Positions 49,439 to 57,683 of a stretch of 64,000 bases of DNA are shown here, piece by piece. Source of the stretch: Verrucomicrobiaceae bacterium (lineage in GTDB: Bacteria > Verrucomicrobiota > Verrucomicrobiia > Verrucomicrobiales > Verrucomicrobiaceae); contig JAEUHN010000017.1 in assembly GCA_016795365.1 (NCBI GenBank), forward strand, positions 186,001 through 250,000, given 5' to 3'. The translations under genes and the position numbers were made by a program. Position 1 is the first letter of the stretch, and every line of letters begins with the position of its first letter. The notes beneath the pieces were generated by a model, which searched no databases, was not told the origin of the DNA, and worked only from the letters and a program-made list of their open reading frames with translations.

Positions 49439-49933
49439 TCAAGGCGTCGCATTGCCGCTTAACTTGGCGGTTTCTTCGACGAGCCAATGTTCTCCCGACT
49501 TCTTCACTCGGTAGCTCCGTTGGTCGAAGGTGCGTTTGTGAGCCCAGCCAGCATCGACTTCATAGGTCCCCTCATCGGGGCGCTTCATCCTCTGGAGATG
49601 GAGCATCACGGGAGACAAGCCGGACTTGGGATTAATGGGGTAATGAGTCTCTTCCTGTTCAGAGAGAACCTCAGCGCTGACAAAGGTCAGGCCGAGATCT
49701 GAGAAACGGCGGATGAAGTCAAGATCCGCCGCGCGTAGATCGAGGGCTTTGACGACTGTGTATTCTTTGGGCAGACCCGGCGCGGGATCGGGCATGGTCT
49801 TGATGATATGTCGAACAACGGCCTCACCTGCATCACATTCATAATCGCCCAGTCTCACAAAAGCAGGATCGCCACCCCCACACTGGGTCAGAAGCAGCAG
49901 CAGTAACGGAAGCAAGAAAAGGAAACGGGGCAT
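49439..49933 (-). CDS. Hypothetical lipoprotein
   Basis: A protein of 164 residues whose first 17 residues form a lipoprotein signal (MPRFLFLLPLLLLLLTQC, lipobox L-T-Q-C). The mature part is mixed alpha/beta without recognisable motifs; it ends with 'YRVKKSGEHWLVEETAKLSG', which resembles the last strands of NTF2-like proteins. It is convergent with yjbQ (12-base gap) and divergent from hflX, with 89 bases between the starts. TTGCGC and CAAAGA with 17-base spacing end 8 bases before ATG 49933 as a weak promoter candidate. Confidence 0.6.
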   Translation of the reverse strand: MPRFLFLLPLLLLLLTQCGGGDPAFVRLGDYECDAGEAVVRHIIKTMPDPAPGLPKEYTVVKALDLRAADLDFIRRFSDLGLTFVSAEVLSEQEETHYPINPKSGLSPVMLHLQRMKRPDEGTYEVDAGWAHKRTFDQRSYRVKKSGEHWLVEETAKLSGNATP

Positions 49934-49986
49934 TGGCGGGTTCTTTGGCACGCGCCGGGGGCCTGCGCAACGGTCTGTGCAATCCT

Positions 49987-50015
49987 TTGCTCCCGAGCCA
50001 ATCGTGCTCTAAGAC
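49987..50015 (+). promoter_or_regulatory. Predicted promoter TTGCTC-N17-TAAGAC of hflX
   Basis: TTGCTC (49987-49992), 17-base spacer, TAAGAC (50010-50015), then 7 bases to the ATG at 50023. Transcription would begin at or just before the start codon. Confidence 0.45.
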
Positions 50016-50022
50016 TCGCAGG

Positions 50023-51315
50023 ATGTTTGATGTGCGTGAGAAGCCTCAGAAGGTGGAGCGTGCGCTGCTGGTGGGAGCTTGCTTCGATCGCCGCGCCATG
50101 GCTGAAGCCATGGATCTGCTAGCTGAATTGAAGGAACTAGTCGAGACGCTCGCGATCGAGGTAGCCTCCGCCGATTGCGTATTTGTTCGCGAATGCACCG
50201 CCAGTCACTTCGTGGGCACAGGCAAGACCACCGAACTGATTCAGAAAGCGAAGGACCTAGGTTGCGACTGCATCATCTTCGATAACGAATTGACCCCGGC
50301 TCAGCAGCGTAACTGGGAGAAGGAGTCGAATCTCTGCGTCATTGATCGTCACGAGGTGATTCTGGACATTTTCAACATGCGCGCACGAACGCGGGAGGCA
50401 CGTCTTCAGGTCGAACTGGCACGTCTTGAGTATTCGATTCCCCGCCTCACACGAATGTGGGCTCACCTTGACCGGCAAGGTGGCAGCGGCGGGGCGGCAG
50501 GTGGTGGGGCGGCGAAAGGGGAGGGTGAGTCGCAGCTGGAAATCGACCGTCGTCTCGCCAACAAGCGCCTCGACAAGGTCAAAGCCGACCTCGACGACGT
50601 GAGGCGTAATCGAGAGACAATGCGCAAAGAGCGCAGTCGTCTGGAGGTCCCGCACATCGCGATTGTTGGTTACACGAATGCAGGGAAATCATCGCTTTTG
50701 AACAAGCTGACGGGTGCTGATGTGCTCGCAGAAGACAAGCTCTTCGCCACTCTCGACACGACCACTCGACGGATGGAATTGCCCGATGGCCAGCACGTGC
50801 TAATGACGGATACCGTCGGATTTGTGCGGCGATTGCCCCATGACTTGGTGCAAAGCTTTCGCGCAACACTGGAAGAATCGGTGATCGCCGACTTCCTGAT
50901 TCATGTGCTCGACGCCAGCCACCCCAGAGTTTACGAGTTTTTCAAGACCACGACGACCGTGCTCAAGGAGTTGGGGGCCGGCGATAAACGCGTGGTGCTG
51001 GCGCTCAACAAGGTGGACCTGATTGATGATCCATCCAAGCTAGCTGAAATCCAGAGGCATTTTCCTGAAGGCATCCCCATTTCCATTCTCACGGGACAGG
51101 GAATTGACGACCTGCTCCATCGTCTTCACGCCATGCTGCTGGACCGGGTGGTTAGGCTGGAACTCCTGATTCCGATGCACCGTATGGATCTCGTGCACCT
51201 GGCCCATCAAGAGGGCAAAGTCCTTGCTGAAAAATACACCGAACAAGGTGCCGAAATGCAATGTGTGCTCCCCAAACGGTGGGAATCTCGCTTCGCTCCA
51301 TTTTCAGCGAGATAA
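50023..51315 (+). CDS. hflX: GTPase HflX
   Basis: A ribosome-associated GTPase of 430 residues. N-terminal HflX domain (about 10-130: 'TASHFVGTGKTTELIQKA', 'IIFDNELTPAQQRNWEK', 'VIDRHEVILDIFNMRARTREA'), a glycine-rich linker (about 150-165, longer than the usual GGGIGTRG), 'GESQLEIDRRLANKRLDKV' helix, and a GTPase domain with G1 'GYTNAGKSSL', G3 'DTVGF' and G4 'NKVD'. HflX splits stalled or heat-stressed ribosomes. The start ATG 50023 lies 7 bases downstream of a predicted -10. It is the only gene of its transcript; the next gene is convergent. Confidence 0.93.
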   Translation: MFDVREKPQKVERALLVGACFDRRAMAEAMDLLAELKELVETLAIEVASADCVFVRECTASHFVGTGKTTELIQKAKDLGCDCIIFDNELTPAQQRNWEKESNLCVIDRHEVILDIFNMRARTREARLQVELARLEYSIPRLTRMWAHLDRQGGSGGAAGGGAAKGEGESQLEIDRRLANKRLDKVKADLDDVRRNRETMRKERSRLEVPHIAIVGYTNAGKSSLLNKLTGADVLAEDKLFATLDTTTRRMELPDGQHVLMTDTVGFVRRLPHDLVQSFRATLEESVIADFLIHVLDASHPRVYEFFKTTTTVLKELGAGDKRVVLALNKVDLIDDPSKLAEIQRHFPEGIPISILTGQGIDDLLHRLHAMLLDRVVRLELLIPMHRMDLVHLAHQEGKVLAEKYTEQGAEMQCVLPKRWESRFAPFSAR

Positions 51316-51324
51316 CGGGCGGCA

Positions 51325-51888
51325 TTATTTCTTCTTGGCACCCCCAGTCTTTTCGAACATGCCTGGGATCACACGTTTGTTGATGTGACCATCGGGGAAG
51401 ATGGCGTTCGCCTGGCCCTGGTCATGGAAACCACCCCTTTCGATTACCCATGGTTGCAATGACCAACGATAAGCGATGTTGGGTGTTGAGTCGAAATTGG
51501 AGGGCACGTAGCTGCTGTCAAAATGATCAGGATCGTTGACTTCAGACCACTTTCCACGTTCCGATGGGCAAAGCCAGGTCTCGCGCGTAGGTCCGTAATC
51601 TTTGAGCTGTTCGAAATACCATTTTGACTCCTCATTGTCCGAAGTCTCTTCAGTTCCCTCCTTGAGGAAAGGACTTTGGGGCCAGACGAATGCGTGATCC
51701 TGGAGGTAAGAACTGAATCCTGCGTGAAGACTTCGCAGATTTGCCATACAAGCGGCGTCTTCGGCCTTGCGCTTAAACATCGCGTAACCAGGGAATATCA
51801 AGGCGATGAGAATAGCGAGCGCTGCTACGACCAACAGCAGCTCTAAGAGGGTGAGACCCTTCTCGTTCAAATAGTGGGTGCTTGTCAT
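51325..51888 (-). CDS. Isolated type II secretion-like pseudopilin
   Basis: A protein of 187 residues with a prepilin start 'NEKGLTLLELLLVVAALAILIA': basic leader, cleavage after glycine, Glu at +5 and a hydrophobic helix. The rest follows the short-repeat DUF1559/GspG-like fold with 'CMANLRSLHAGFSSYL' and a His/Pro-rich end. It is not near the pilus operons, sharing a region between convergent hflX and another minus gene. Start choice: ATG 51888 fits; ATG 51912 is in frame and adds eight residues. TACTAT (51911-51916) with TTTTCC 18 bases upstream is a possible promoter abutting the terminator of the preceding gene. Confidence 0.82.
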   Translation of the reverse strand: MTSTHYLNEKGLTLLELLLVVAALAILIALIFPGYAMFKRKAEDAACMANLRSLHAGFSSYLQDHAFVWPQSPFLKEGTEETSDNEESKWYFEQLKDYGPTRETWLCPSERGKWSEVNDPDHFDSSYVPSNFDSTPNIAYRWSLQPWVIERGGFHDQGQANAIFPDGHINKRVIPGMFEKTGGAKKK

Positions 51889-51940
51889 GGTTCTGGTGCT
51901 TGCCGGTCTCATAGTATTCGGGGCAGTTAATCGGGGAAAA

Positions 51941-51971
51941 AAAAGCGCTTGCCCGGCAGGCAAACGCTTTT
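51941..51971 (-). terminator. Strong rho-independent terminator
   Basis: AAAAGCGCTTGCC (51941-51953) pairs with GGCAAACGCTTTT (51959-51971) except for one C-A mismatch, around loop CGGCA. On the minus strand the stem is followed by a run of T (complement of the A-run starting at 51937). It ends the transcript of the gene at 52002-52817. Confidence 0.85.
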
Positions 51972-52001
51972 GAAAGCTAGACAATGAAGTTGAAGAGATG
52001 A

Positions 52002-52817
52002 CTACAGGTAACGCCGAGTCCCATAAACACGGAGCTTGACCAAATCGACTTCGTTGTAGGTTTCTTCAACACCGCCTTTGGACAGGTAATTCGTCTTCAG
52101 GCTGGCGAGGGCGGCGTCGATAGCAGTCTGGGCACCGGTGAAAATCAATCCGTAGTCAACTTGGTTCCCGTTTCCTACGGTTGAATTGCCAACGAACGAG
52201 ATGATGGCTCCAATGAGCCCAGAATAGGCTTCATAAGCGAGAGTATTCACCGAAGACTCTCCTGTTGGTGACAAAAAGGCCAACTCACCTTTGCCTTTGA
52301 AGCGGAGGACAGGTGCAGTCTGAGTCACTTTTGCCAGGAAGTTTCCATTCACGATGTAGCCCTTGCCGCTATAAACCACTGTCGCAGAAACGGTTGCGGA
52401 TGAGGTAGCTGCTCCGTTAGCATTCTGAGTCTGGGATGAAGCAGAGAAACCAACATCAGAGTTTGCATTGATGAAGCCTTCAACGAATCGCGCTTCCATG
52501 TCGGAGGTCCCGAAGCACGATCCCACGTAAGTTACGCCCTTGTAGTAGAGAACGGTTCTGTTGACCAAACTGGCCTGACTATCGAAATCATCAACAGCAG
52601 ATCCGCCACCAGGAACTCTCTCAGGCACAAGGCGCGCATTAGGTGAAAAGTAAACGAACCCCGAACCATTGCTGAAGGACAAAGCAGCTTGGTAAACGGA
52701 GTTTCTATCCAAGTTGGCTCCGTGGGAACCCATATCAAATGGGCCGCCAACGAGTGCAAAAGCCTGACCAGAAAATGCCGAGGCACTAATAACGAGAGAT
52801 GCAATAATTCGCTTCAT
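52002..52817 (-). CDS. Exported hypothetical protein, lipocalin-like or beta-rich
   Basis: A protein of 271 residues with signal peptide (MKRIIASLVISASAFSGQAFA) and a low-charge, Ser/Asn/Gly-rich mature part typical of secreted beta proteins: 'VYFSPNARLVPERVPGG', 'SATVSATVVYSGKGYIVNGNF', 'LRFKGKGELAFLSPTGESS'. I do not recognise a family. It is monocistronic with a clear promoter (TTGCTG-N18-TAGTCT, 7 bases before the ATG) and a strong terminator (51941-51971), so it is probably well expressed. The absence of any Shine-Dalgarno and the promoter position suggest a leaderless mRNA. Confidence 0.65.
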   Translation of the reverse strand: MKRIIASLVISASAFSGQAFALVGGPFDMGSHGANLDRNSVYQAALSFSNGSGFVYFSPNARLVPERVPGGGSAVDDFDSQASLVNRTVLYYKGVTYVGSCFGTSDMEARFVEGFINANSDVGFSASSQTQNANGAATSSATVSATVVYSGKGYIVNGNFLAKVTQTAPVLRFKGKGELAFLSPTGESSVNTLAYEAYSGLIGAIISFVGNSTVGNGNQVDYGLIFTGAQTAIDAALASLKTNYLSKGGVEETYNEVDLVKLRVYGTRRYL

Positions 52818-52824
52818 CGGGGCG

Positions 52825-52854
52825 AGACTAGCGCAGGAGCGCTTGCGCCAGCAA
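52825..52854 (-). promoter_or_regulatory. Predicted promoter TTGCTG-N18-TAGTCT
   Basis: On the minus strand TTGCTG (52849-52854), 18-base spacer, TAGTCT (52825-52830), then 7 bases to the ATG at 52817. The predicted transcript start is within one or two bases of the ATG. Confidence 0.45.
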
Positions 52855-52882
52855 GATTTTTTTCCTTCATTGAACGAAATTA

Positions 52883-53701
52883 ATGCTCTCAGATTACCAT
52901 CTCCACACCCCCCTCTGCCTTCATGCCGAAGGACACCCGCGTGAATATGCCGCCAAAGCGGTCGAGAGGGGGCTCGCGGAGGTTGGTTTCTCCGACCACA
53001 GTCCGATGGCGGAATACTTTGACGATTGGCGGATGCTGATGGGGGATTTCCCCCGGTATCTTGAAATGGTGGAGGAGGCCAGGGCTGAATTCCCCTCCTT
53101 GCCGGTGAGGTTAGGGTTGGAGTGCGACTTCATTGAGGGCCGGGAGTCCTGGACGGATGAACTGGCCAAGAAGGCCAGCTTTGATTACTTGATCGGCAGC
53201 GTTCACTACATCGCTCCTGGTTGGGATGTGGACAATCCGAGGCATCTGTCCCGTTGGCGTGAATCCGGAATGGTCGATGAGATTTGGGACTGTTACTGGC
53301 GGCTTTACGCGAAGATGATTCGGGGGAGGCAGTTCGATTTTTACGCCCATCCAGACCTGCCAAAAAAGTTTGGCCTCAGGCCACAGGGGGATCTGCGGCA
53401 CTTTTATGAACCTACTATTCAGGCGTTGGTTGATACGAAGGGTGTGTTTGAAGTGAGCACGGCCGGCTTGCGCAAGGACTGTCGGGAGATTTATCCTAGC
53501 CGTGAGTTTTTGGAGATGGCGTTTGAGGCTGGCGTTCCGATCGTGATTTCTTCGGATAGCCATGCGCCGGGTGAAGTCGGCGTGCACTTCGATCAAGCAT
53601 TGGCTCTGGTCAGAGACATTGGCTATCGAACCTCCGTTCGCTTTCGCCAGCGCGAGAGGTATGAAGTTGCGTTGCCGGAGGTCTGGCCATCCATCACATG
53701 A
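52883..53701 (+). CDS. PHP-domain histidinol-phosphatase-like protein (HisJ/HisK type)
   Basis: A PHP phosphoesterase of 272 residues: 'MLSDYHLHTPLCLHAEGHPREYAAKAVERGLAEVGFSDHSPM' carries the H-x-H and SDH metal motifs, followed by 'LGLECDFIEG', 'GSVHYI', 'YAHPDLPKKFG' and terminal 'ISSDSHAPGEVG'. This matches HisJ-type histidinol-phosphate phosphatases in the histidine pathway, though PHP proteins are versatile. Its stop overlaps the folP start as ATGA, so expression of the two is coupled, and a role linked to pterin or other phosphate chemistry is possible. TTGCGC-N17-TTCATT upstream is a weak promoter candidate. Confidence 0.82.
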   Translation: MLSDYHLHTPLCLHAEGHPREYAAKAVERGLAEVGFSDHSPMAEYFDDWRMLMGDFPRYLEMVEEARAEFPSLPVRLGLECDFIEGRESWTDELAKKASFDYLIGSVHYIAPGWDVDNPRHLSRWRESGMVDEIWDCYWRLYAKMIRGRQFDFYAHPDLPKKFGLRPQGDLRHFYEPTIQALVDTKGVFEVSTAGLRKDCREIYPSREFLEMAFEAGVPIVISSDSHAPGEVGVHFDQALALVRDIGYRTSVRFRQRERYEVALPEVWPSIT

Positions 53702-54570
53702 TTCTCTCTGCTCGCGGTCACCGCATCGAGTTTCCGCATCGTCCTTTGACGATGGGGATAGTGAACATCAATGACGATTCCTTCTGCGGTGATGGCACTC
53801 TTGATGTGACCTTGGCTTTGGCTCAAAGCGAAGCACAACTCCGAGAGGGGGCGGACATCATTGATATCGGCGCCGAGAGTGCGAGAACCAACCGCGGGCC
53901 GATTTCTGTCGATGAGGAAGTGAGCCGGTTGGTGCCCTTCATTCGAGCCTGGGAAGAATTGATTCAGAGATTCTCGAGGCGGCCTTTCGACGATGAGCAA
54001 TTGTGGCCGCCGTTGCTTTCGATCAATACATGGCGACCCGAGGTTGTGGCAGAGGTTCTCCCGGTTGGGGGAGATTTGCTGAATGATATCAGCGCCTTGC
54101 CAGATGAGCGAAATGCAGTCGCTTGTGTGAATTCGGGGGCCGCGCTTCTGGTCATGCATAGCGTTGGTCAGCCCAAGGTGCCGCATACTCATGTCGGTTA
54201 TGTGGACATCATGCAGACCTTGGAGGACTTCTTCGAGGAGAAGCTGGCGATCTGCGCGAAGGCTGGGTTGGGCAATGAGCAGATCGTTCTCGATCCGGGT
54301 ATCGATTTCGCCAAGCAGTGTGAGGACAATCTGACCATCTATCGGGATCTTCACCGGCTGGGGCGATTTGGAAGGCCAGTGTTGCTGCCGGTGTCTCGGA
54401 AGACAGTGATCGGGAAAGTCCTGGAGCAGCCTGATCCGTTGGACCGCGATCCTGGCACTCTCGCGTGCATTGCGGCAGGAATGGCTAGGGGTGCCCATAT
54501 CTTCAGGGTGCACAATGTTCGTGCGGCAGCCCTTGCGGTGAAGGCGCTGTGGAAGCTTCATTCCGTGTGA
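53698..54570 (+). CDS. folP: Dihydropteroate synthase, divergent
   Basis: A TIM-barrel protein of 290 residues. It has DHPS landmarks: 'MGIVNINDDSFCGDG', 'GADIIDIGAESARTNRG', 'LLSINTW', 'GGDLLNDISAL', 'VMHSVGQPK', 'IVLDPGIDFAKQ', 'PVSRKTVIG' and 'RVHNVRAA'. Several invariant residues differ: canonical N-x-T-P-D-S-F is N-I-N-D-D-S-F; the E-S-T-R-P-G loop is E60-S-A62-R63-T64-N65; R-V-H-D is R-V-H-N. These loops bind pABA and sulfonamides in normal DHPS, so the enzyme is either a true but divergent DHPS or a DHPS-like enzyme acting on another pterin. Overlap with the PHP gene implies coupling. No other folate gene is adjacent. Confidence 0.75.
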   Translation: MILSARGHRIEFPHRPLTMGIVNINDDSFCGDGTLDVTLALAQSEAQLREGADIIDIGAESARTNRGPISVDEEVSRLVPFIRAWEELIQRFSRRPFDDEQLWPPLLSINTWRPEVVAEVLPVGGDLLNDISALPDERNAVACVNSGAALLVMHSVGQPKVPHTHVGYVDIMQTLEDFFEEKLAICAKAGLGNEQIVLDPGIDFAKQCEDNLTIYRDLHRLGRFGRPVLLPVSRKTVIGKVLEQPDPLDRDPGTLACIAAGMARGAHIFRVHNVRAAALAVKALWKLHSV

Positions 54571-54579
54571 TCGCCATCG

Positions 54580-55620
54580 TCACGAGTTAGACACACACGC
54601 ATTGAAAAGCTTGTTCGCGTAGTAAACCGGCGCGTGATCGGCGATGGCATCGTAAAGCACGGGCCAGGTCCCTGGATTTCGTGGTTCGAAGCCCGAGCGG
54701 AGCAGTTTTAGAATGTCGGCGAAGTGGGCTCTAGCATCACGGGCCAGATCGGCGAGTGCGAGGCTGGCTGTCGCCCCTTCCATAATGTCGAGAGCCTGTT
54801 GCCCTGAGATCAGAGACGCCTCTCCCGCGTGGACGTAGTGGTCGGATTGCGATAGAAATGGCAACCAGCTAAGCCAGGGAGCAGAGCCTTCGATGGGAAC
54901 GCGAATCCACTCGGGAGGGAGGGTCGTGATCAGGTCGCGATGGTGAACAAAGCGCCGATAGGCGGGCAGCGAACCGACCACGGCAGACGCGAACGCAGCA
55001 TTTCCCACTCGGGGCGCACCGAAAGTGCATAGCCCTCGAACAAGTCCCCTGCAAGCCCAGGCGCCGAGCAAGGCGAGACCGCCGCCCAGGCTGTGGCCGC
55101 AAAGCCACACTTGCTTGCCTAGAGCATGGGCGATTTGGACTTTTGATTCGAATGGCGCTTGGATGTGGTCGAAGGCCGTGGCGAAGCCTCGATGGACGCG
55201 CAAGCCGTGGCCGATGTCTCGCATGATCAGGCTGGCGTCCGTTCTTGAGTCGTCGGAATTGGGCTTGATCAAAGGGCCCGTCAGACCCGGCAGAGTGAAC
55301 GATTCGAGGCGAGTGCCGCGAAAGGCGACGATCAGAGTCGAGGCGTCTTCGAGGGTGACGAACTGGACATTCTGCGCGGTGGCGGAACCTACGGTCCAGC
55401 CAGAAGCACGAAGGGGCTCCAGATTGATGCGCGCGTTGCCTTGCGAGTCGAATTGATCATAAGCAGCAAACGTTGCTTCCGCCATCCACCAGGAGTTCTC
55501 TAGCGAGCAATGATTCGCATGGGGATCGAATGGATGGTCGCCACAACCCTCGAAGTAAACTCTCCCATAATCCGGTGGCACCGAGGCGGCGACGGTGGGT
55601 GCTGGAATGGCTTTGAGCAT
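54580..55620 (-). CDS. Class 3 lipase-like alpha/beta hydrolase
   Basis: A protein of 346 residues with the lipase-3 layout: 'STLIVAFRGTRLESF' (oxyanion strand), nucleophile elbow 'LCGHSLGGGLALLGAWA' (G-H-S-L-G, serine near residue 185), Asp in 'HHRDLITTLPP' and His in 'SDHYVHAGE'. This catalytic triad is complete. No clear signal peptide is present. It would hydrolyse glycerides or other esters. It converges on folP with a 9-base gap and starts 13 bases after the upstream hypothetical gene, so the two are likely co-transcribed. ATG 55620 is chosen as the first that precedes the conserved domain closely. Confidence 0.82.
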   Translation of the reverse strand: MLKAIPAPTVAASVPPDYGRVYFEGCGDHPFDPHANHCSLENSWWMAEATFAAYDQFDSQGNARINLEPLRASGWTVGSATAQNVQFVTLEDASTLIVAFRGTRLESFTLPGLTGPLIKPNSDDSRTDASLIMRDIGHGLRVHRGFATAFDHIQAPFESKVQIAHALGKQVWLCGHSLGGGLALLGAWACRGLVRGLCTFGAPRVGNAAFASAVVGSLPAYRRFVHHRDLITTLPPEWIRVPIEGSAPWLSWLPFLSQSDHYVHAGEASLISGQQALDIMEGATASLALADLARDARAHFADILKLLRSGFEPRNPGTWPVLYDAIADHAPVYYANKLFNACVSNS

Positions 55621-55633
55621 GGGCTTGGGGCAC

Positions 55634-56845
55634 CTACTTCGCTGGCAGTTCCTCGGCCTCAGTGAGCACCCACCGATCAGCGAACACAGAAATGATTCGA
55701 ACGCACTTGTCGGATTGGGCTTTGGGAGGGAAGGCAAGACGCAGGGTGGCGGGCACGGTGGGACCCCCGGCATTCACAGGGAGCGGGCCGTCGAGCAGCA
55801 TGCTGTTCAGCTGAGCCGTCATTTTCGCCAATCGCTGGCCGTCGAGAGAGTTCCGTTCAGCGAATCCGCTCAAGGTTTGCACGCCATCCGGGCTGCGAAG
55901 GCGGATGCTGATGAACTTCTCGCGGTCGCTGAACTCGTAGTTGTAATAGTCATCAAGGGTTGCGTAGCCACGGAGCAAGGTGGGACGCTCGATTCGCTTG
56001 GTCACAAACTCGGACCAAGTCTCTTCACCGAATGCGACAAGGGACTCCCAGTCGATCTGCGGATCGTTCGTGGCGGAGAGCAAAAAGTTGACCCTTGCCG
56101 TGTTGCTCCATCTGCCCGGACAAAGGAACGCGAGCTGCACGAATGACTCGTCTCCAAGATCGAAGCGAGCGGCCCCTACGAGCTTGTCGAGAGCAGGGTC
56201 AACCATCTTTTCGACGTCGTAGTAATGATGGGCAAGGCCAGCCACACGACCTGGTGAACGAATATACTTCAGTCGGTCCCACCAGCCCGATTGCTTGCGA
56301 TACTGATCCAGGATCGATCTCACCTGCATCACTTCGGGTGCTGATGACTCGAGGGGTTGGATGCTCACCGGTTGCTCGAGTTCATGCGGTGTGGCTGATG
56401 TCGAAGGTGCCGCGTTCTTGACCTTGTCAGACGAATGAACGGGCGAAGCCACGTCATGCATGACAGCCGCTGCGTTCACAACTGGAGGGCGGGAGGCAGA
56501 TGGCATGGTGGCCGATGTCTGGCCAGAGTCCGCAGGGGGATTTGAAGATGGCGGTGAGGTGAGCTGGGCCAGCACGGCGGACGCTTCGGCGCTGCGCTGT
56601 CGATCGCCTGTTGGCCTTACCTTGCCAGGAGTAGTATTGCCTTCATCCAAGGATGAACTTGGGTGGTCCTGGCCTGGGAGGAGGGGCACATCGTTCGGCA
56701 GTGTGCTGCTCGCTCGATTGTTGTGACTCTTGCTGACGACAAACTGAATAGCCCAGATCATGGCTACAAGCGAACCCAGGCCCAAAGTCACTTTGGCGGC
56801 GACCCAGAGCTTGCAGATCAGCTTATAAACGCGGACAGAAATCAT
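55634..56845 (-). CDS. Hypothetical membrane-anchored protein
   Basis: A protein of 403 residues with one N-terminal transmembrane helix (about 16-38, KVTLGLGSLVAMIWAIQFVV), a long Pro/Ser/Ala-rich linker (about 45-170) and a folded C-terminal domain (about 175-400) of unknown family, with 'ILDQYRKQSGWWDRLKYIRSP', 'GLAHHYYDVEKMVDPALDK' and a C-terminal beta region. Fold suggests a periplasmic domain held off the membrane. The lipase gene follows 13 bases after its stop, suggesting a shared function, perhaps in the envelope. No catalytic motifs could be recognised. Confidence 0.6.
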   Translation of the reverse strand: MISVRVYKLICKLWVAAKVTLGLGSLVAMIWAIQFVVSKSHNNRASSTLPNDVPLLPGQDHPSSSLDEGNTTPGKVRPTGDRQRSAEASAVLAQLTSPPSSNPPADSGQTSATMPSASRPPVVNAAAVMHDVASPVHSSDKVKNAAPSTSATPHELEQPVSIQPLESSAPEVMQVRSILDQYRKQSGWWDRLKYIRSPGRVAGLAHHYYDVEKMVDPALDKLVGAARFDLGDESFVQLAFLCPGRWSNTARVNFLLSATNDPQIDWESLVAFGEETWSEFVTKRIERPTLLRGYATLDDYYNYEFSDREKFISIRLRSPDGVQTLSGFAERNSLDGQRLAKMTAQLNSMLLDGPLPVNAGGPTVPATLRLAFPPKAQSDKCVRIISVFADRWVLTEAEELPAK

Positions 56846-56926
56846 GCGGAGACAGAGCGAATCGAAGGCGCTCGGACCTGGATTATTGCCTCGGACTCCC
56901 GGGGTATGTCCAGCCTGATATGTGCT

Positions 56927-57529
56927 TTAGCCTGGACGCCTCATCTCGAACATGTCGGATGAACGACAATACCAGTGGGGTGCCTGCATGCGTCCGATGG
57001 GGGCATAGAGGCCAGGTTTTACCAGCCAGGTTTCGGTGTCAAAAACGCCGTCCCGGACATGAACTCGGAGCACTTCACCGATGATCAGACGATTGTCGCC
57101 GATCTCGATGGTGCTGTGATGCTTGCATTCCAGGCTGGCGGGAGCTTCGGTGATCCGGGGCGGCTTGACGCTGACGGAGGGGACAGATGAGAGTCCGGCG
57201 TGCGCCAGTTCATTCTCCCCGTGAGGCAATGGTGCGGCGCAGGCATTCATTTGAGCAGCGATCGACTCGTCCACCAGGTTCACCACGAATTCGTGAGTGA
57301 GGCGAATATTGCGCGCGGTGTCCTTCGGGACGCCCGCCGAGCGGTCGCCGGGGCAGAAGCCCACGATGGGAGGCGAATCACCCAGCACATTGAAGAAACT
57401 GAACGGTGCCGCATTGACTCGTCCAGCCTCGTCGATCGTTGTCACAAGGGCGATGGGGCGCGGCGTGACGAGGCCGGCGAGGATCATGTAAGCATCGTCG
57501 CGGAGCGGTCCGGTGAGGTCGATTTCCAT
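56927..57529 (-). CDS. Flavin reductase-like (FMN-binding split barrel) protein
   Basis: A protein of 200 residues. Motifs typical of the flavin reductase-like split-barrel family: 'ILAGLVTPRPIALVTTIDEAGRVNAAPFSFFNVLGDSPPIVGFCPG' region (FMN-binding), 'DTARNIRLTHEFVVNLVDE' and 'ECKHHSTIEIGDNRLIIGEVL'. It binds FMN and may supply reduced flavin or reduce a small substrate. Its start (ATG 57529) is only 5 bases after a TATTTG element with TTGCGC 17 bases further upstream, so the transcript is probably leaderless or initiated near the ATG. It is divergent from the cbb3 locus across a 154-base spacer. Confidence 0.85.
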   Translation of the reverse strand: MEIDLTGPLRDDAYMILAGLVTPRPIALVTTIDEAGRVNAAPFSFFNVLGDSPPIVGFCPGDRSAGVPKDTARNIRLTHEFVVNLVDESIAAQMNACAAPLPHGENELAHAGLSSVPSVSVKPPRITEAPASLECKHHSTIEIGDNRLIIGEVLRVHVRDGVFDTETWLVKPGLYAPIGRMQAPHWYCRSSDMFEMRRPG

Positions 57530-57534
57530 GCCAT

Positions 57535-57563
57535 CAAATAGAGCATGGACAATGACGGCGCAA
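57535..57563 (-). promoter_or_regulatory. Weak predicted promoter TTGCGC-N17-TATTTG
   Basis: On the minus strand TTGCGC (57558-57563), 17-base spacer, TATTTG (57535-57540), 5 bases before the ATG at 57529. The last -10 position is G instead of T. Confidence 0.3.
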
Positions 57564-57643
57564 TTCATGCGCAAGATAGGTTCGCAAGATCAGGTCATGC
57601 TAAACCAAGGTGGGAGGAGCAACAATCGTTGTTCTGTTCTTCA

Positions 57644-57673
57644 TTGTCGCAGCGTTGGAAACGACGCTATCTC
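57644..57673 (+). promoter_or_regulatory. Predicted promoter TTGTCG-N18-TATCTC of the cbb3 locus
   Basis: TTGTCG (57644-57649), 18-base spacer, TATCTC (57668-57673), then 10 bases to the ccoS ATG at 57684. No FNR-type TTGAT-N4-ATCAA site is seen nearby, so oxygen control, if any, uses another factor. Confidence 0.35.
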
Positions 57674-57683
57674 TCACACATCC

